64,000 nt of DNA from Embleya sp049739465 (lineage in GTDB: Bacteria > Actinomycetota > Actinomycetes > Streptomycetales > Streptomycetaceae): positions 215,459 to 279,458 of the forward strand of contig NZ_JBMHHY010000014.1 of assembly GCF_049739465.1 (NCBI RefSeq), read 5' to 3'. Under the pieces are notes generated by a model, which saw nothing but the letters and a program-made list of their open reading frames with translations, was not told where the DNA came from and ran no database searches. Each line of letters starts with the position of its first letter. Position 1 is the first letter of the stretch. A program made the position numbers and the translations under genes. Shown here one piece after another: positions 1 through 9,337 of the stretch.

Positions 1-350
1 TGGCCGCGATCGTCGTCGCCTGGCTGGTCCCCCTGGACACCCTGATCCTGGCCACCGGCGCCAACCTGGTAGTGCTGTACGTCTTCGTCGCCGCGTCCGC
101 CCTGCACGGCCGGATCACCGGCGCCACCGCCCACGCGACCTACCGCATGCCCGCCTGGCCCTGGGTCCCGCTGGCCGTGATCGCCGTAATGGCCTACGTC
201 CTCTACGAATCCATCAAATCCGACTGGCGCCCGACCGCCATCGCCCTCTCCATGGTCGCGGCCGGCTACCTCTACTACTACGCCTACCTACACCCCAGAC
301 GCGAACATCGCTGGACCCTGCCCACCCCGGCCCCGGACCCGACCCGATAA
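1..350 (+). CDS. APC-type amino acid permease, C-terminal fragment
   Basis: The reading frame is open from the left edge (frame starting at base 3) to a TAA at 348-350, so this is the 3' end of a gene that starts outside the window. About 115 residues are visible. Two clear hydrophobic helices (around VPLAVIAVMAYVLYESI and IALSMVAAGYLYYYAYL) are separated by a short charged loop containing KSDWRPT, and a basic Pro-rich cytoplasmic tail follows. This pattern matches the last transmembrane segments of APC-superfamily amino acid transporters of actinomycetes. Substrate cannot be read from this fragment. A strong hairpin downstream separates it from the convergent neighbour. Confidence 0.6.
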   Translation, partial: AAIVVAWLVPLDTLILATGANLVVLYVFVAASALHGRITGATAHATYRMPAWPWVPLAVIAVMAYVLYESIKSDWRPTAIALSMVAAGYLYYYAYLHPRREHRWTLPTPAPDPTR

Positions 351-471
351 CACCGAGACCACCAACCCACACCCCGGTGCGGATGCCTGCGCCGGTCGAA
401 CGGCTCGGCCTGCTACCGGAGTTCCGGCCGAGGATGCCGCGACCCGGCCGGGCGGGCCGAACCCGCCGACG

Positions 472-510
472 GGGCGGCGTACGCCGACGCGGTGTCGGAG
501 TACGCCGCCC
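472..510. terminator. Long hairpin between convergent genes
   Basis: The 11-base arm GGGCGGCGTAC (472-482) is matched by its reverse complement at 500-510. Inside it CCGAC (484-488) pairs with GTCGG (494-498), leaving a five-base loop. It lies between the permease (ends 350) and the leftward membrane protein (ends 572), where a bidirectional terminator is expected. There is no T-tract, as is common in high-GC actinomycetes. The rest of 351-571 holds nothing else I can support. Confidence 0.6.
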
Positions 511-571
511 GGGCAGGTTCACCGCGAATCCGGGGCCGCCATGCCACGCCCCGCCGGCCGCACCCCGCCGG

Positions 572-1795
572 TCAGGTGCCGGTGGTGCGCTGACAGTAGG
601 GGACGTCGTGCTTGATCGGCTCGCTGCGGTCGTACGGGTCGAACGCGGGGCCCTCGGTCCGCAACCGATTCCGTTCCGCGTCCGTCGTGAACGTGGGGCG
701 CAGGAAGGCGTCCCGGCGGGTGCACGAGTTGTTCGCGATGTCCCGGTCGAGCCGGCCGAGCCAGATTCGGCCGGGTGGAGACGGGGTGTATCTCGGTCCC
801 CGAAACACCTTGGTGTCGACGGATCTCCGCACCACCACGCGCGCGATCTCGCCGCCCGGGCCGCTGCCGACCTTGGTGACCGGGTACACGAACGAGTAGT
901 CCGCGTGCACGATCAACGTGCCCTCGCCGTCCGTTTCGTAGGTCGTGCCTCCAGTGACCTTGACGACCGTGCCGACCACCTCGATCTCGTTGGGATCGAA
1001 CCGGGTCACCCACGCCGAAGCCTCGGGCGACGCGGGGTCGCGCAACGCCGCCGTGGCCTGGTCGACGGACTTGCCCTCGGGATCCAGCAGAGCGAGGTAG
1101 GCGGTCGGCCACCCGCCCGCGAGCACGTCGCGGTCCAGGTTGCCGGCGATCAGGAGTTTCCGGGTCAGCTCCAGCGCGTTCGCCACGGCGCTCGCGGAGT
1201 GGCCGCCGATGGCCCTGGCCTCGGGCAGCGGCAGACCCGCCTCGTTGTCGGCGTAGCGCACCGCCGGCGAACCCGTGAACGGTGCGGCCCTGGTCGCGTG
1301 CGCGGTCTTCGACACCGACGGTTCGCCGAACAGCACATCCCACTTCCAGAACACGACCAGCAACAAGAAGACGAGTTCGCCGAGGAGGATCCTCTTCAGC
1401 ACTCGCCGCAGCCGGAGTCGGCGGGGCGAGTAGCGCCGCTTGGGGTACCGGAAGTCCCGGGGTCGGGCCGCCTGTCGGGCGACCTCGTCGGCCTGCGCGG
1501 GATCGTTCAGGCGGGTCGTGAGCATGCGAGCCCGTGCCGACCCCTCGACGTACCGCGCGTCGCGCACGAAGTCCTCGTCGAAGACTCGGGGATCGACCCG
1601 ACGCCGCCCGTTCAAGGGCCCGTTCGTCAACCAGGGCGTCGGTCTGGCGTCCGTCTGCTCGTCGGTCCGATCCGGGCCGTCGGCCGCACCCGAATCCCCC
1701 CTGGGATCTGCCACCGACGAAACGTATCCGCGCGGAGGCGGCGAGCGGCCCGGTTCCGCGCGCGGACCGGGAATCTCCGCGAGACCGCCGCCCAT
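572..1795 (-). CDS. Membrane-anchored protein of unknown function
   Basis: This is a 407-residue protein of no family I recognise. From the ATG at 1795 it begins with about 130 residues of charged, proline-rich cytoplasmic sequence ending in a very basic stretch (RYPKRRYSPRRLRLRR). One strong transmembrane helix follows (about residues 137-151, LGELVFLLLVVFWKW). The rest is a roughly 255-residue extracytoplasmic domain with mixed alpha/beta character and an Asn-Asn-Ser-Cys motif near the end. The topology (cytoplasmic N-terminus, single pass, outer domain) resembles conserved hypothetical proteins of conjugation or secretion loci in actinomycetes, but no diagnostic motif is visible. The start is chosen as the first ATG giving a plausible length; the frame stays open upstream. 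It diverges from the beta-helix lipoprotein across 135 bp. Confidence 0.55.
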   Translation of the reverse strand: MGGGLAEIPGPRAEPGRSPPPRGYVSSVADPRGDSGAADGPDRTDEQTDARPTPWLTNGPLNGRRRVDPRVFDEDFVRDARYVEGSARARMLTTRLNDPAQADEVARQAARPRDFRYPKRRYSPRRLRLRRVLKRILLGELVFLLLVVFWKWDVLFGEPSVSKTAHATRAAPFTGSPAVRYADNEAGLPLPEARAIGGHSASAVANALELTRKLLIAGNLDRDVLAGGWPTAYLALLDPEGKSVDQATAALRDPASPEASAWVTRFDPNEIEVVGTVVKVTGGTTYETDGEGTLIVHADYSFVYPVTKVGSGPGGEIARVVVRRSVDTKVFRGPRYTPSPPGRIWLGRLDRDIANNSCTRRDAFLRPTFTTDAERNRLRTEGPAFDPYDRSEPIKHDVPYCQRTTGT

Positions 1796-1930
1796 TGCCC
1801 ACCGGGTGTTTCCGGACCGTTGGCGAAAAGCCCCCGGCGCCCCCGGCCGGTTGCGGCGGGTCGTGCCGGCTCCTGCGGAGTCCCCGGTTCGATATGCATG
1901 GGCGGTATTCGAGACGATAGAACACCTGTC

Positions 1931-3310
1931 ATGCAAATCCTGTCTCCTCATGGCCAGTTGCCTCGCGCGGCGGCTCGGCCGTCCGTGTTCCGGACGAGGT
2001 CGCTGCGCTTCCTGTCGGTGCTGGCCCTCCTGATCGTGGTGGTGGCCTCGGGCTGCTCGTCGGGGGATTCGAATTCGAAGTCGTCCGATGGGCGGCATCC
2101 GGCCGGGAATGTGCTTCGGGTGCCGCAGGACTTCCGTACGGTGCAGAAGGCGGTGGACGTCGCTCGTGAGGGCGACCTGGTGCTGGTCGGCCCCGGGGTG
2201 TATCGCGAGAGTGTGCGGGTGACGGTGCCGCGGGTGGTGGTGCGCGGCACGGATCGCAACGCGGTGGTGTTCGACGGCGGGGTTCGGCTCGTCAACGGCA
2301 TCACGGTCACCGGTGCCGGTTCGGTGGTGGAGAACCTCACGGTTCGCGGGTATCTCGCCAACGGTGTCCTGTTCACCGGTGTCACCGACGAGCGGTTGCA
2401 GCGGCGGGGTGCGGGCGGCTCGGCCTACGATCCGTTGGACACCACCCGGTTCCCGATGGTGCGGGGTTTCCGGGCCACCGCGGTGACCGCGTACAACAAC
2501 GGGCTCTACGGGATCTACGCGTTCGACGCGCGCGGCGGTGTGATCGAGGACTCCTACACGTCCGGGCAGGCCGATTCGGGCATCTACGTCGGCCAGTGCC
2601 GGCCGTGCGACACGCTGGTGCGCGGGAACACGGTGGAGCGCAACGCGGTCGGCATCGAGATCACCAACGCCTCGGAGGGTCTGACGGTGCTCGGGAACCG
2701 CGTCGTCGGCAACCGCGTGGGGGTGACGATCAACTCCAACGACCTGGAGGCGCTGGCGCCGCAGCACGGCGCGGTGATCGCGGGCAACGTGATCGCCGAC
2801 AACAACGCGTCGGACACGCCCGAACAGGCCGACGGCGGCTTCGGGATAGGCATCGGCATCGGTGGCGGGCAGGAGAACCGCGTCGCCCGCAACCTCGTCC
2901 GCGGCAACCGCTCGGCGGGGGTCGTGGTCACCGATCCGCCCGGGCATCCGGCGGTCGGCAACCGCGTCGAGGGCAATCGCGTCACGGACAATGGCACCGA
3001 CCTGGTGAGCGCCGCCGCCGATCCCGGCAACTGCTTCACCGGCAACTCGCCCGCGACGCAGAGCCCGAGCGGCCTGGAGGACCTCGCCGGGTGCGGCACG
3101 AGCCCGGGCCGGGCGGTGCCGGCGGGTCGGGCCGTCCCCGTCCAGCCGCCGCGCGGCATCGCGTTCAGCTCGGTGCCCGCCCCGCCCGCCCAACCGTCGA
3201 TGCCCGACCCCACCACACCCGCCCGCCCGGCGACCGACCTTCCCGGAACCGTCGACCCCGACCGCTACGCCTTGCCCACCGACCCCACCGCGATGCCACA
3301 ACCACGCTGA
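1931..3310 (+). CDS. Secreted right-handed beta-helix lipoprotein (NosD/pectate-lyase-like)
   Basis: The 459-residue product starts at ATG 1931. A basic n-region and hydrophobic segment end in a lipobox (VVVASGC, lipidated Cys at residue 42), followed by a Ser/Asp-rich linker, so it should be a surface lipoprotein. The next roughly 310 residues show the repeating turns of a right-handed parallel beta-helix: an opening FRTVQKAVDVAREGDLVLVGPGVYRE typical of NosD/DUF1565 proteins, then repeated motifs such as VRGNTVERNAVGIEI, VLGNRVVGNRVGVTI and VARNLVRGNRSAGVVV. The tail is Pro/Ala/Thr rich. The family includes carbohydrate lyases, hydrolases and copper-loading NosD; no catalytic residues can be assigned, so polysaccharide binding or cleavage is only an inference. 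A larger open frame extends upstream to 377, but its N-terminal part lacks coding character. Confidence 0.75.
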   Translation: MQILSPHGQLPRAAARPSVFRTRSLRFLSVLALLIVVVASGCSSGDSNSKSSDGRHPAGNVLRVPQDFRTVQKAVDVAREGDLVLVGPGVYRESVRVTVPRVVVRGTDRNAVVFDGGVRLVNGITVTGAGSVVENLTVRGYLANGVLFTGVTDERLQRRGAGGSAYDPLDTTRFPMVRGFRATAVTAYNNGLYGIYAFDARGGVIEDSYTSGQADSGIYVGQCRPCDTLVRGNTVERNAVGIEITNASEGLTVLGNRVVGNRVGVTINSNDLEALAPQHGAVIAGNVIADNNASDTPEQADGGFGIGIGIGGGQENRVARNLVRGNRSAGVVVTDPPGHPAVGNRVEGNRVTDNGTDLVSAAADPGNCFTGNSPATQSPSGLEDLAGCGTSPGRAVPAGRAVPVQPPRGIAFSSVPAPPAQPSMPDPTTPARPATDLPGTVDPDRYALPTDPTAMPQPR

Positions 3311-3442
3311 CCACGGCGAGCGGGCCCCGGCACGCAGACGTCGTCGGCTCGCATCGCCGCACCGCCGCCATCGACGGCGGTGCGGGTCGCCGTTCTCGGT
3401 CCGGGCAGGCGGATGCCTTTGCTCACGTGGGTCGAAGGCAGA

Positions 3443-3480
3443 GGGCGGGTTCGCGAACCCGATGGTCCGCGAACCCGCCC
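3443..3480. terminator. Perfect 13-bp hairpin terminator between convergent genes
   Basis: GGGCGGGTTCGCG (3443-3455) is exactly complementary to CGCGAACCCGCCC (3468-3480), with a 12-base loop. It sits between the rightward lipoprotein gene (ends 3310) and the leftward surface-protein gene (ends 3532), so a bidirectional terminator is the natural reading. Confidence 0.7.
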
Positions 3481-3531
3481 GAAATGCGTCGGTCGGCGGT
3501 CGACCTCGGCCGCCGGCCGCCGTGCCCGGAG

Positions 3532-6315
3532 TTACCGCTGCCGGGTTTGTCGCCTGCGGAACAGTACGAGTGCCCCGCCGCCGAGGGCGATCATCGCTAC
3601 GGAGGCGGCGAGGGCCGAGGGCAGGGTTCCGTTCAGGCCGGTGCGGGCCAGGATGCCCGGTGAGCCGCCGTGGTTGCCGCCCGGGGTGGCCGGTGGCGTC
3701 GGGGTGTCGGGTGTGCTCGGTGTGCTCGGTGTCGTGGGTGGTGTGGTGGGCACCAGCTTGTTGACGGCCGTCACCGAGACTCCGGTGTCGAGGTTGTCGG
3801 AGTTGAGTACGAGTGGGCCGAGTACGGGTTTGTCGGGTGGGGCGTAGCCGTCGGGTGGGCTGGTTTCCTTCCAGTAGTAGGTGCCGGGTTCGACGTTGCG
3901 GGTGCAGATGCCGTCGGTGCCGGTGGTGCAGGGGTCGCCGATCTTCGTGTCGGGGGTGGTGCCGTCGGGTTGGAGTCCGTCGGTGCCGTTGGTTTCCTTC
4001 CAGAGTTCGAATTTCGCTCCGGCGAGGGGTTTGCCGTCCTGGTCGTTCTTGACCAGGCGTACCGCGCCTTCCTGTTGGCGGAATCCGAAGTCGAAGGTGT
4101 GGTCGTTCTCGCCGGGTCCGCCGGTGGTCAGCGCGCGTTCGGGGTAGCGTCCGCCCTTGGGGACGATGCCCTTGGAGTCGACGAAGCGGTTGTCGCCGAT
4201 CCCCTCGTCGGTCGGCACCCACTGGTGGAGGGGGCCGCCCGTGGCGTAGTCGGCGGGGTTGTCGATCCGGATGGTGTACTTGGTCTTCGGTTTCAGGTCG
4301 CCGGTGACGTTCGAGTCGTCGAAGTAGTACTCGCCGCGCTTGGTGGTCCTGGTCGTGCCGACCACCTTGCCGGACTCGTCGTAGAGGTTGACGGTGGCGC
4401 CCTCGACCGGACGTTGACTCGGGCTCTGGATGCCCTTGCGCTCGGGGTCGTACCAGACCCGGTTGCCGATCTGCAGCGGCGCCTGGTCGCAGAGCACCTC
4501 CAGGTCACCCATCGAAGCACCCTTGCCGAACGAGGACATGGCGCCCGGCGAGGTCAACCGCAGGCCGGAACCGCGCTCCCTGGTGCCGTCACGCTTGGTG
4601 AACATCGTGCCGGCGCTGTTGGCCGTGTCGTTGGGGTCCACGCCGGAGGTCGCGATGAAGTCCTCCACCTTCGACAACGCCAGGCCGGCGTAGGCCGAGT
4701 TCGGATGGGCGCCGCCGAGGGTGGACACATTGAAGAACCTGGTTCCCCGCGGCGTCATCCCGCAGCCGGTGTTCGTGTCCATCACGTACGTGCCGGCGGA
4801 CAGGCACGCCTTGTTCAGGTCACCACCGGACAGTGCCTGGGTGAAGGGCCCGGGGGCGCCGATCCGTGGAATCGCCGTCACCCTGTCGGCGAGCCGATCG
4901 CGAAACGCCAGCAACATCGAACCGTCGGTCTCGAAGGCGATATCGGCCAACTCGGGCTCGGGGTTGGCCATCGCCTGGACGCACGCCCGACCGTTCTGCT
5001 CCGTGGGGAACGTGTTCGTCCACGGGAACCAACCCGCCCCGGGACAGGGCACGTTGAGCGTGAACTTGCGCGGGTAGTCCAGGGGTTGGTTCAGCACCGC
5101 CTTGCCGAAGGCTCCCGTGGCCGGGTCGAAGGGCAGGACCACGGCGCGCAGGTCCGAGACCTTCCCGGTCGACTCGCCCGAACAGACGCCGCCGACATAG
5201 CCGTTGCCGTCCTGCAGGCCCAGGCCGAACGGACGCCAGTCGCCCGGTGCGGGGCACCCGGGGTCCGGGATGGCGTAGGAGGCCACCGACTCCGTCGCGG
5301 TCGGCAGGGTGGCGTCGTAGCGGTACAGCTTGCGGTTGTTGAGGTTGACGACGAACAGATCGCGGCCGTCATCGGAGATCTTCAGATCGCCCAGGCTCTC
5401 CCTGCCCGCCGCGGCGAGGAAGGCGTCGTCGCTCGTGCCCACGCCGTGCGCCGAAGCTCCGGCGTCCGGAACGCTGGTGAACAACGACGTCGACTTGCCC
5501 GCGACATCGGTGACGTAGATCGCCCCGGCGCCGCCGGGACCGTATGTCGTGTCCCGCTTGGCCATCGCCGAACTGAACAGCCGTTTACCGGGCTTGCTCC
5601 ACGCCATGCCGTACAGGGTGCCGGTCTCGGCGTTCGTGGCCAGACCGGTGGCCTGCTGCGTCGTCGGCGTGTCGGCGCCACGTGCGTTGTAGGGGAACGT
5701 CACCAGCGTGCGCTGGGACGCCGGCTCGCGCGTCGCGGGCTGGCATGCCGTGGCCAGCGGCGCGTTCTTCTGGCAGTAGTCGCCGGGACTCCACAACCCG
5801 GTGGTGTACGCGACGTGCTTGCCGCCGGCGAGGTCGACGAACTCCTCGTTGCTGCTGAGCTGGTTGGGCGCGCCGTCCAGGCCCTGCCGCGACGCGAACG
5901 CCGGGAACAGCACGCCCGGCTTCGGATTCACCACCTGGACCCGATACTTGCCGCTGCCGGACGGCTTGGCCTTGTCGGGCGCCAACGTGACCGTGCCGTC
6001 GGCGACCGTCACCCCGGTGACCTTGCCGCCGTCGTCGCCGGTCAGCGTCACCGTCACGCCACCGATACCCGGCTCCAGAACGGGACTCCACACACCGGTC
6101 GTGTCCACGGCCCGCACCACCCGGACCGTCACCGAACCGTCGTCCGGCTGCGAATAGGCGGCCGGAGCCGCCGTCAGCGAGTAACCGCCGATCCCCACGG
6201 CGAGCGCCGCGATACCGCTCAACGCTCGACCGAAAGCGCGGCGGCCGGGCAAACCCGACCGCCGCCGACCCGCGCCAGGCGCGGCGTCGTTCATTTGTTC
6301 AGATATAGGTGCCAT
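3532..6315 (-). CDS. Sortase-anchored surface protein with SdrD-B and Cna-B (SpaA-like) domains
   Basis: The 927-residue product has a classical export signal (Arg-rich start, hydrophobic segment about residues 29-50, Ala-rich cleavage region). A long beta-rich region resembling a propeller-type adhesin head follows, with repeated short strands of the DGNGYVGGVCSG kind. An SdrD-type B domain comes next (IGNRVWYDPERKGIQ...VEGATVNLYDESGK...). Then comes a Cna-B/SpaA fold (VRLVKNDQDGKPLAGAKFELWKE to the PGTYYWKETSPPDGY signature), whose Lys and Glu are positioned for an internal isopeptide bond. A Thr/Pro stalk, LARTG, a hydrophobic helix and a basic tail form a cell-wall sorting signal of the LAxTG type used by class E sortases of high-GC actinomycetes. 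ATG 6315 was taken; ATG 6294 in the same frame is an alternative start. It is a housekeeping flank of the NRPS cluster rather than part of it. Confidence 0.8.
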   Translation of the reverse strand: MAPISEQMNDAAPGAGRRRSGLPGRRAFGRALSGIAALAVGIGGYSLTAAPAAYSQPDDGSVTVRVVRAVDTTGVWSPVLEPGIGGVTVTLTGDDGGKVTGVTVADGTVTLAPDKAKPSGSGKYRVQVVNPKPGVLFPAFASRQGLDGAPNQLSSNEEFVDLAGGKHVAYTTGLWSPGDYCQKNAPLATACQPATREPASQRTLVTFPYNARGADTPTTQQATGLATNAETGTLYGMAWSKPGKRLFSSAMAKRDTTYGPGGAGAIYVTDVAGKSTSLFTSVPDAGASAHGVGTSDDAFLAAAGRESLGDLKISDDGRDLFVVNLNNRKLYRYDATLPTATESVASYAIPDPGCPAPGDWRPFGLGLQDGNGYVGGVCSGESTGKVSDLRAVVLPFDPATGAFGKAVLNQPLDYPRKFTLNVPCPGAGWFPWTNTFPTEQNGRACVQAMANPEPELADIAFETDGSMLLAFRDRLADRVTAIPRIGAPGPFTQALSGGDLNKACLSAGTYVMDTNTGCGMTPRGTRFFNVSTLGGAHPNSAYAGLALSKVEDFIATSGVDPNDTANSAGTMFTKRDGTRERGSGLRLTSPGAMSSFGKGASMGDLEVLCDQAPLQIGNRVWYDPERKGIQSPSQRPVEGATVNLYDESGKVVGTTRTTKRGEYYFDDSNVTGDLKPKTKYTIRIDNPADYATGGPLHQWVPTDEGIGDNRFVDSKGIVPKGGRYPERALTTGGPGENDHTFDFGFRQQEGAVRLVKNDQDGKPLAGAKFELWKETNGTDGLQPDGTTPDTKIGDPCTTGTDGICTRNVEPGTYYWKETSPPDGYAPPDKPVLGPLVLNSDNLDTGVSVTAVNKLVPTTPPTTPSTPSTPDTPTPPATPGGNHGGSPGILARTGLNGTLPSALAASVAMIALGGGALVLFRRRQTRQR

Positions 6316-6544
6316 GTATAGCTGTCGTTCCTGCTCTCATCGTGCAATCACAGCGCGCAAAAAGGCCCTGCGTCCAACGTCGTGAGGGATCCGCGGAGTG
6401 CGCTGATCCGCGTTGGTAGCCGGAGCTTAAACCTCGATCGTTCATGAGTTTTCGTCGGTTCGTGATCGAGGGCCCATGCCGGTGAGGAGCCGTCCTTCCA
6501 GCCAACCGGTATGCGGGGGCCGCGAGTTCGAATCTGCTCGGGGG

Positions 6545-9337
6545 CTACGTGCGACCGTGCCGTGCCGCGTCGTGCCGTTGCTCGACGAGGTTGATGAACT
6601 GGCCGGCGGTCGAGTTGCTGTAGAAGTCGCGGGTCGAGACCCTGGGCAGTTGCCGTTCGCGCATCGAGGTGAGTACCTGGACGACGAGCAGGGAGTTGCC
6701 GCCCATTTCGAAGAAGTTGTCCTCCCTGGTCACCGGGGTCCGCAGGCAATGGCTCCAGATGTCCAGGACTGCCGCGGCGAGCCGGTCGGGCTCGGCCGCC
6801 GGCAGCGGATCGGGGGCGACCGGGTCCGGCCGGTGGGCGAGTGCGCCGAGGGTGGGTGCGGGGAGCCGGGCGAGGTCCGGTTTTCCGTTCTCGGTGAGTG
6901 GGATCGTGGGGATCTCGGTCAAGGTGGTGGGCGTCATGTAGTCGGGGAGGATGCGTCGGGCGCGGTCCAGGACCCGGCGGGTGTCGGAGCCGGCGGTGAG
7001 GACTACGTAGGCGTCGATGCGACTGGTCGCCGGATCGCCGGGCGTGGCCTGGTTCACCACCACGACGGCCGCGCCGACCTCGGGGTCGGCGGCCAATACC
7101 GAGCGGATCTCGTCCAGTTCGATGCGGTGCCCGCGAATCTTCACCTGATTGTCGAGCCGGCCGAGGTGGTCGAGTCGCCCGTCGGGCCGCAGTCGGCCCT
7201 TGTCGCCGCTGCGATAGAGGCGCTCACCCGTCGCCGCGTCGAGGATGAACCGCTGGGCGGTCAGCTCCGGGCGACCCAGGTAGCCGTGCGCCACACCCGC
7301 GCCGCCGACGTGGATCTCGCCCGTCGGGCCGGGAGGCAGCACCCGCCCGTGTTCGTCGCGGACCGACACCGACCAGCCCGGCAGCGCGCGGCCGACCGAA
7401 CGGGAGCCCGCCACGACCTCGGCCGGGGTGATGGTCTGCGCGGTCACATGCACCGTGGTCTCGGTGATGCCGAACATGTTCACCACGCGACAACGGGTGT
7501 GCGAATGACGCGCGAACCAGGGGCCCAGTACGGCCGTGTCCAGGGGCTCGCCGCCGAAGATCAGCAGTCGCACGGACAGTTCGTCGGTTGCCCGCCGATC
7601 CGTGCGCGCGAGTTGGGCGAAGGCCGAGGGGGTCTGGTTCAGTACGGTGACCCGCTGCTCCACCAGGAGCCGGTGGAACTCCTCGGTGTCGCGCGCCACC
7701 CAGTAGGAGACGATGACCAGTCGTGCACCGGTGAGCAGGCAGCCCCAGATCTCCCAGACCGAGAAGTCGAAGGCACTGGAGTGGAAGAGCGTCCAGACGT
7801 CGTCCGGGGCCAGGTGGAAATCCGCGGCGGTGGCGGCCAGCAGGGCGGTGACGTTGTGGTGCGGGACGACGACGCCCTTCGGGCGGCCGGTGGACCCCGA
7901 GGTGTGGATCACATAGGCGGGCGCGTCGGCGTCTCGCGACGTCCGGGCCGTCGTACGGTCACCGTCGAGGGCGGCGGCGGCGATCACCTCCGCCGGTCGC
8001 CGGACCACGACGTCCGCCATGGTGGGGAACGACCCGACGTCGGCGGCCAGGACCAGACGCAGGTCCGCGTTTTCCACGATGTAGCGCAGGCGATCGGGTG
8101 GATACCCGGCATCCATCGGCACGTAGGCGCATCCCGCCTTCAAGACGCCCAGCATGGCGACCACGAGCGAAGTGTCGCGGTCCAGGCAGATGCCGACCAT
8201 GGCACCGGCGGTGACGCCGGACGCGCGCAATCCGGCGGCGAGGGCATCGGCCCGCTCGTCGAGTTGACGGTAGGTCAGTTCACCGTCGTCGGCCACCAGC
8301 GCCACGGCGTCCGGACGGCGCCGGGCCACCTCCTCGAACAGCCGGTCGATCCGGGGTGTATCGCCCGAGGGCACTCCCGCACCGCCCAGTCGCAGGATCT
8401 CTCGGACCTGCTCCGGGTCCACGAGCGGCGGCCGGGCCGGCAACGGCGCGCCGGGGTCGGCGGCAAGCCGCGTGGCCAGGCGCACCACGCTCGCACAGAA
8501 GCCGTCGGCGACCTCCGGGGCGATCGTGCCCTCGTCGAATCGGCACCACCCCTCGAACGAGCCGTCCGGGCCCTCGACTCCGTGTACGGTCAGCGGGAAG
8601 ACCGGGGCCAGTGTGGGCAGATACGTGCGGTCCGCGCGCGCGGGGGTGATCACCACGCCGACCGGGGGCAGTGCGGCCCCGGGGCCGGACGGCATCGCGT
8701 CCAGGCTGCCGACCTCGGGGTCCGCCGCCCCGCCGTATCCGGCCAGGGTGAGGGCGACCGCCGTGCGCACCGCGTGTGCGCCTCCCGCGCCGGTCGGCAC
8801 CGTCAGCGGGCATGAGCCGACGATGCCTGCGCGGCGCGGATCGCCCAGTCCCCAATCCACGGCGGGCCACCCGCCGTTCGGCGTCGGCTCGACGGCGGGC
8901 GAGAGGAGTGCCCCGCCCGGGTCGGCGTCCGACCCGAGGACGTCGGCGACCCGGTCCAGGGCCGCGAGCGAAAAGCGCCCGCGCGCCGCGACCAGGACCA
9001 GATCGCCGGTCGCGTCGGCGTAGCGCACCAGCACCGCGCGCAACGGAAAGGGGCCCTCCCGCACCGGGCGCAGCGCCTCGCGCCGGACCCGGGCCCGGGC
9101 GCTAGGGGCGTCGCGCGGACCGGACACGGTCACCTCGGCCAGTGGCAACCGGTCCGGCGCGCCCCACCGCCGGCCCGCCCGGTCCAGTCGCCGGCGGATC
9201 TCGTCGGCGCCCGGGGCCGGGTCGCGCAGCCGCACGACCAGACTGTGGCAGTCGCGTCCCGGTCGGGACGACGCCGGCGACCCGGGCGGGTCGACCCGAT
9301 CGGCCGTGGGCCGCGGCCTGTGCGTAGCTGTCGCCAT
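6545..9337 (-). CDS. Stand-alone NRPS: degenerate C - adenylation (threonine) - PCP
   Basis: This 930-residue protein has a complete adenylation domain and carrier protein but no working condensation domain. Residues 1 to about 310 look like a shrunken C domain in which the HHxxxDG catalytic motif is absent (the equivalent stretch reads VAARGRFSLAALDR). The A domain follows: HTSGSTGRPKG near 477, FDFSVWE, NMFGITETT near 622, YRSGD, VKIRGHRIE and NGKPDL near 817. The ten specificity residues read by eye are D-F-W-N-I-G-M-V-H-K, the textbook threonine code. The PCP attachment site is GGNSL near residue 880. ATG 9337 is preceded by a good ribosome site (GGCAGGAG). It is the last gene of a leftward unit after the thioesterase and SDR. 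Because module 5 of the main assembly line lacks an A domain, this protein is the obvious candidate to supply threonine, or an SDR-modified threonine, in trans; that role is inferred. Confidence 0.9.
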   Translation of the reverse strand: MATATHRPRPTADRVDPPGSPASSRPGRDCHSLVVRLRDPAPGADEIRRRLDRAGRRWGAPDRLPLAEVTVSGPRDAPSARARVRREALRPVREGPFPLRAVLVRYADATGDLVLVAARGRFSLAALDRVADVLGSDADPGGALLSPAVEPTPNGGWPAVDWGLGDPRRAGIVGSCPLTVPTGAGGAHAVRTAVALTLAGYGGAADPEVGSLDAMPSGPGAALPPVGVVITPARADRTYLPTLAPVFPLTVHGVEGPDGSFEGWCRFDEGTIAPEVADGFCASVVRLATRLAADPGAPLPARPPLVDPEQVREILRLGGAGVPSGDTPRIDRLFEEVARRRPDAVALVADDGELTYRQLDERADALAAGLRASGVTAGAMVGICLDRDTSLVVAMLGVLKAGCAYVPMDAGYPPDRLRYIVENADLRLVLAADVGSFPTMADVVVRRPAEVIAAAALDGDRTTARTSRDADAPAYVIHTSGSTGRPKGVVVPHHNVTALLAATAADFHLAPDDVWTLFHSSAFDFSVWEIWGCLLTGARLVIVSYWVARDTEEFHRLLVEQRVTVLNQTPSAFAQLARTDRRATDELSVRLLIFGGEPLDTAVLGPWFARHSHTRCRVVNMFGITETTVHVTAQTITPAEVVAGSRSVGRALPGWSVSVRDEHGRVLPPGPTGEIHVGGAGVAHGYLGRPELTAQRFILDAATGERLYRSGDKGRLRPDGRLDHLGRLDNQVKIRGHRIELDEIRSVLAADPEVGAAVVVVNQATPGDPATSRIDAYVVLTAGSDTRRVLDRARRILPDYMTPTTLTEIPTIPLTENGKPDLARLPAPTLGALAHRPDPVAPDPLPAAEPDRLAAAVLDIWSHCLRTPVTREDNFFEMGGNSLLVVQVLTSMRERQLPRVSTRDFYSNSTAGQFINLVEQRHDAARHGRT

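Noticed and set aside
377..1930. N-terminal extension of the beta-helix lipoprotein frame
   Set aside because: It is Arg-rich without domains and antisense to a membrane-protein gene. The signal peptide and lipobox place the real start at 1931.
1796..4222. Upstream extension of the one-pass membrane protein frame
   Set aside because: It runs antisense through the lipoprotein gene and into the surface-protein gene, with Arg/Pro-rich low-complexity sequence.
6478..6546. tRNA-like stretch (GAGTTCGAATC T-loop and a CTTCCAG loop) before the Thr NRPS stop
   Set aside because: The T stem has two mismatches and no acceptor partner exists for GGGGGCT. At most it is a decayed tRNA 3' fragment, and an attachment-site reading has no matching copy elsewhere in the window.
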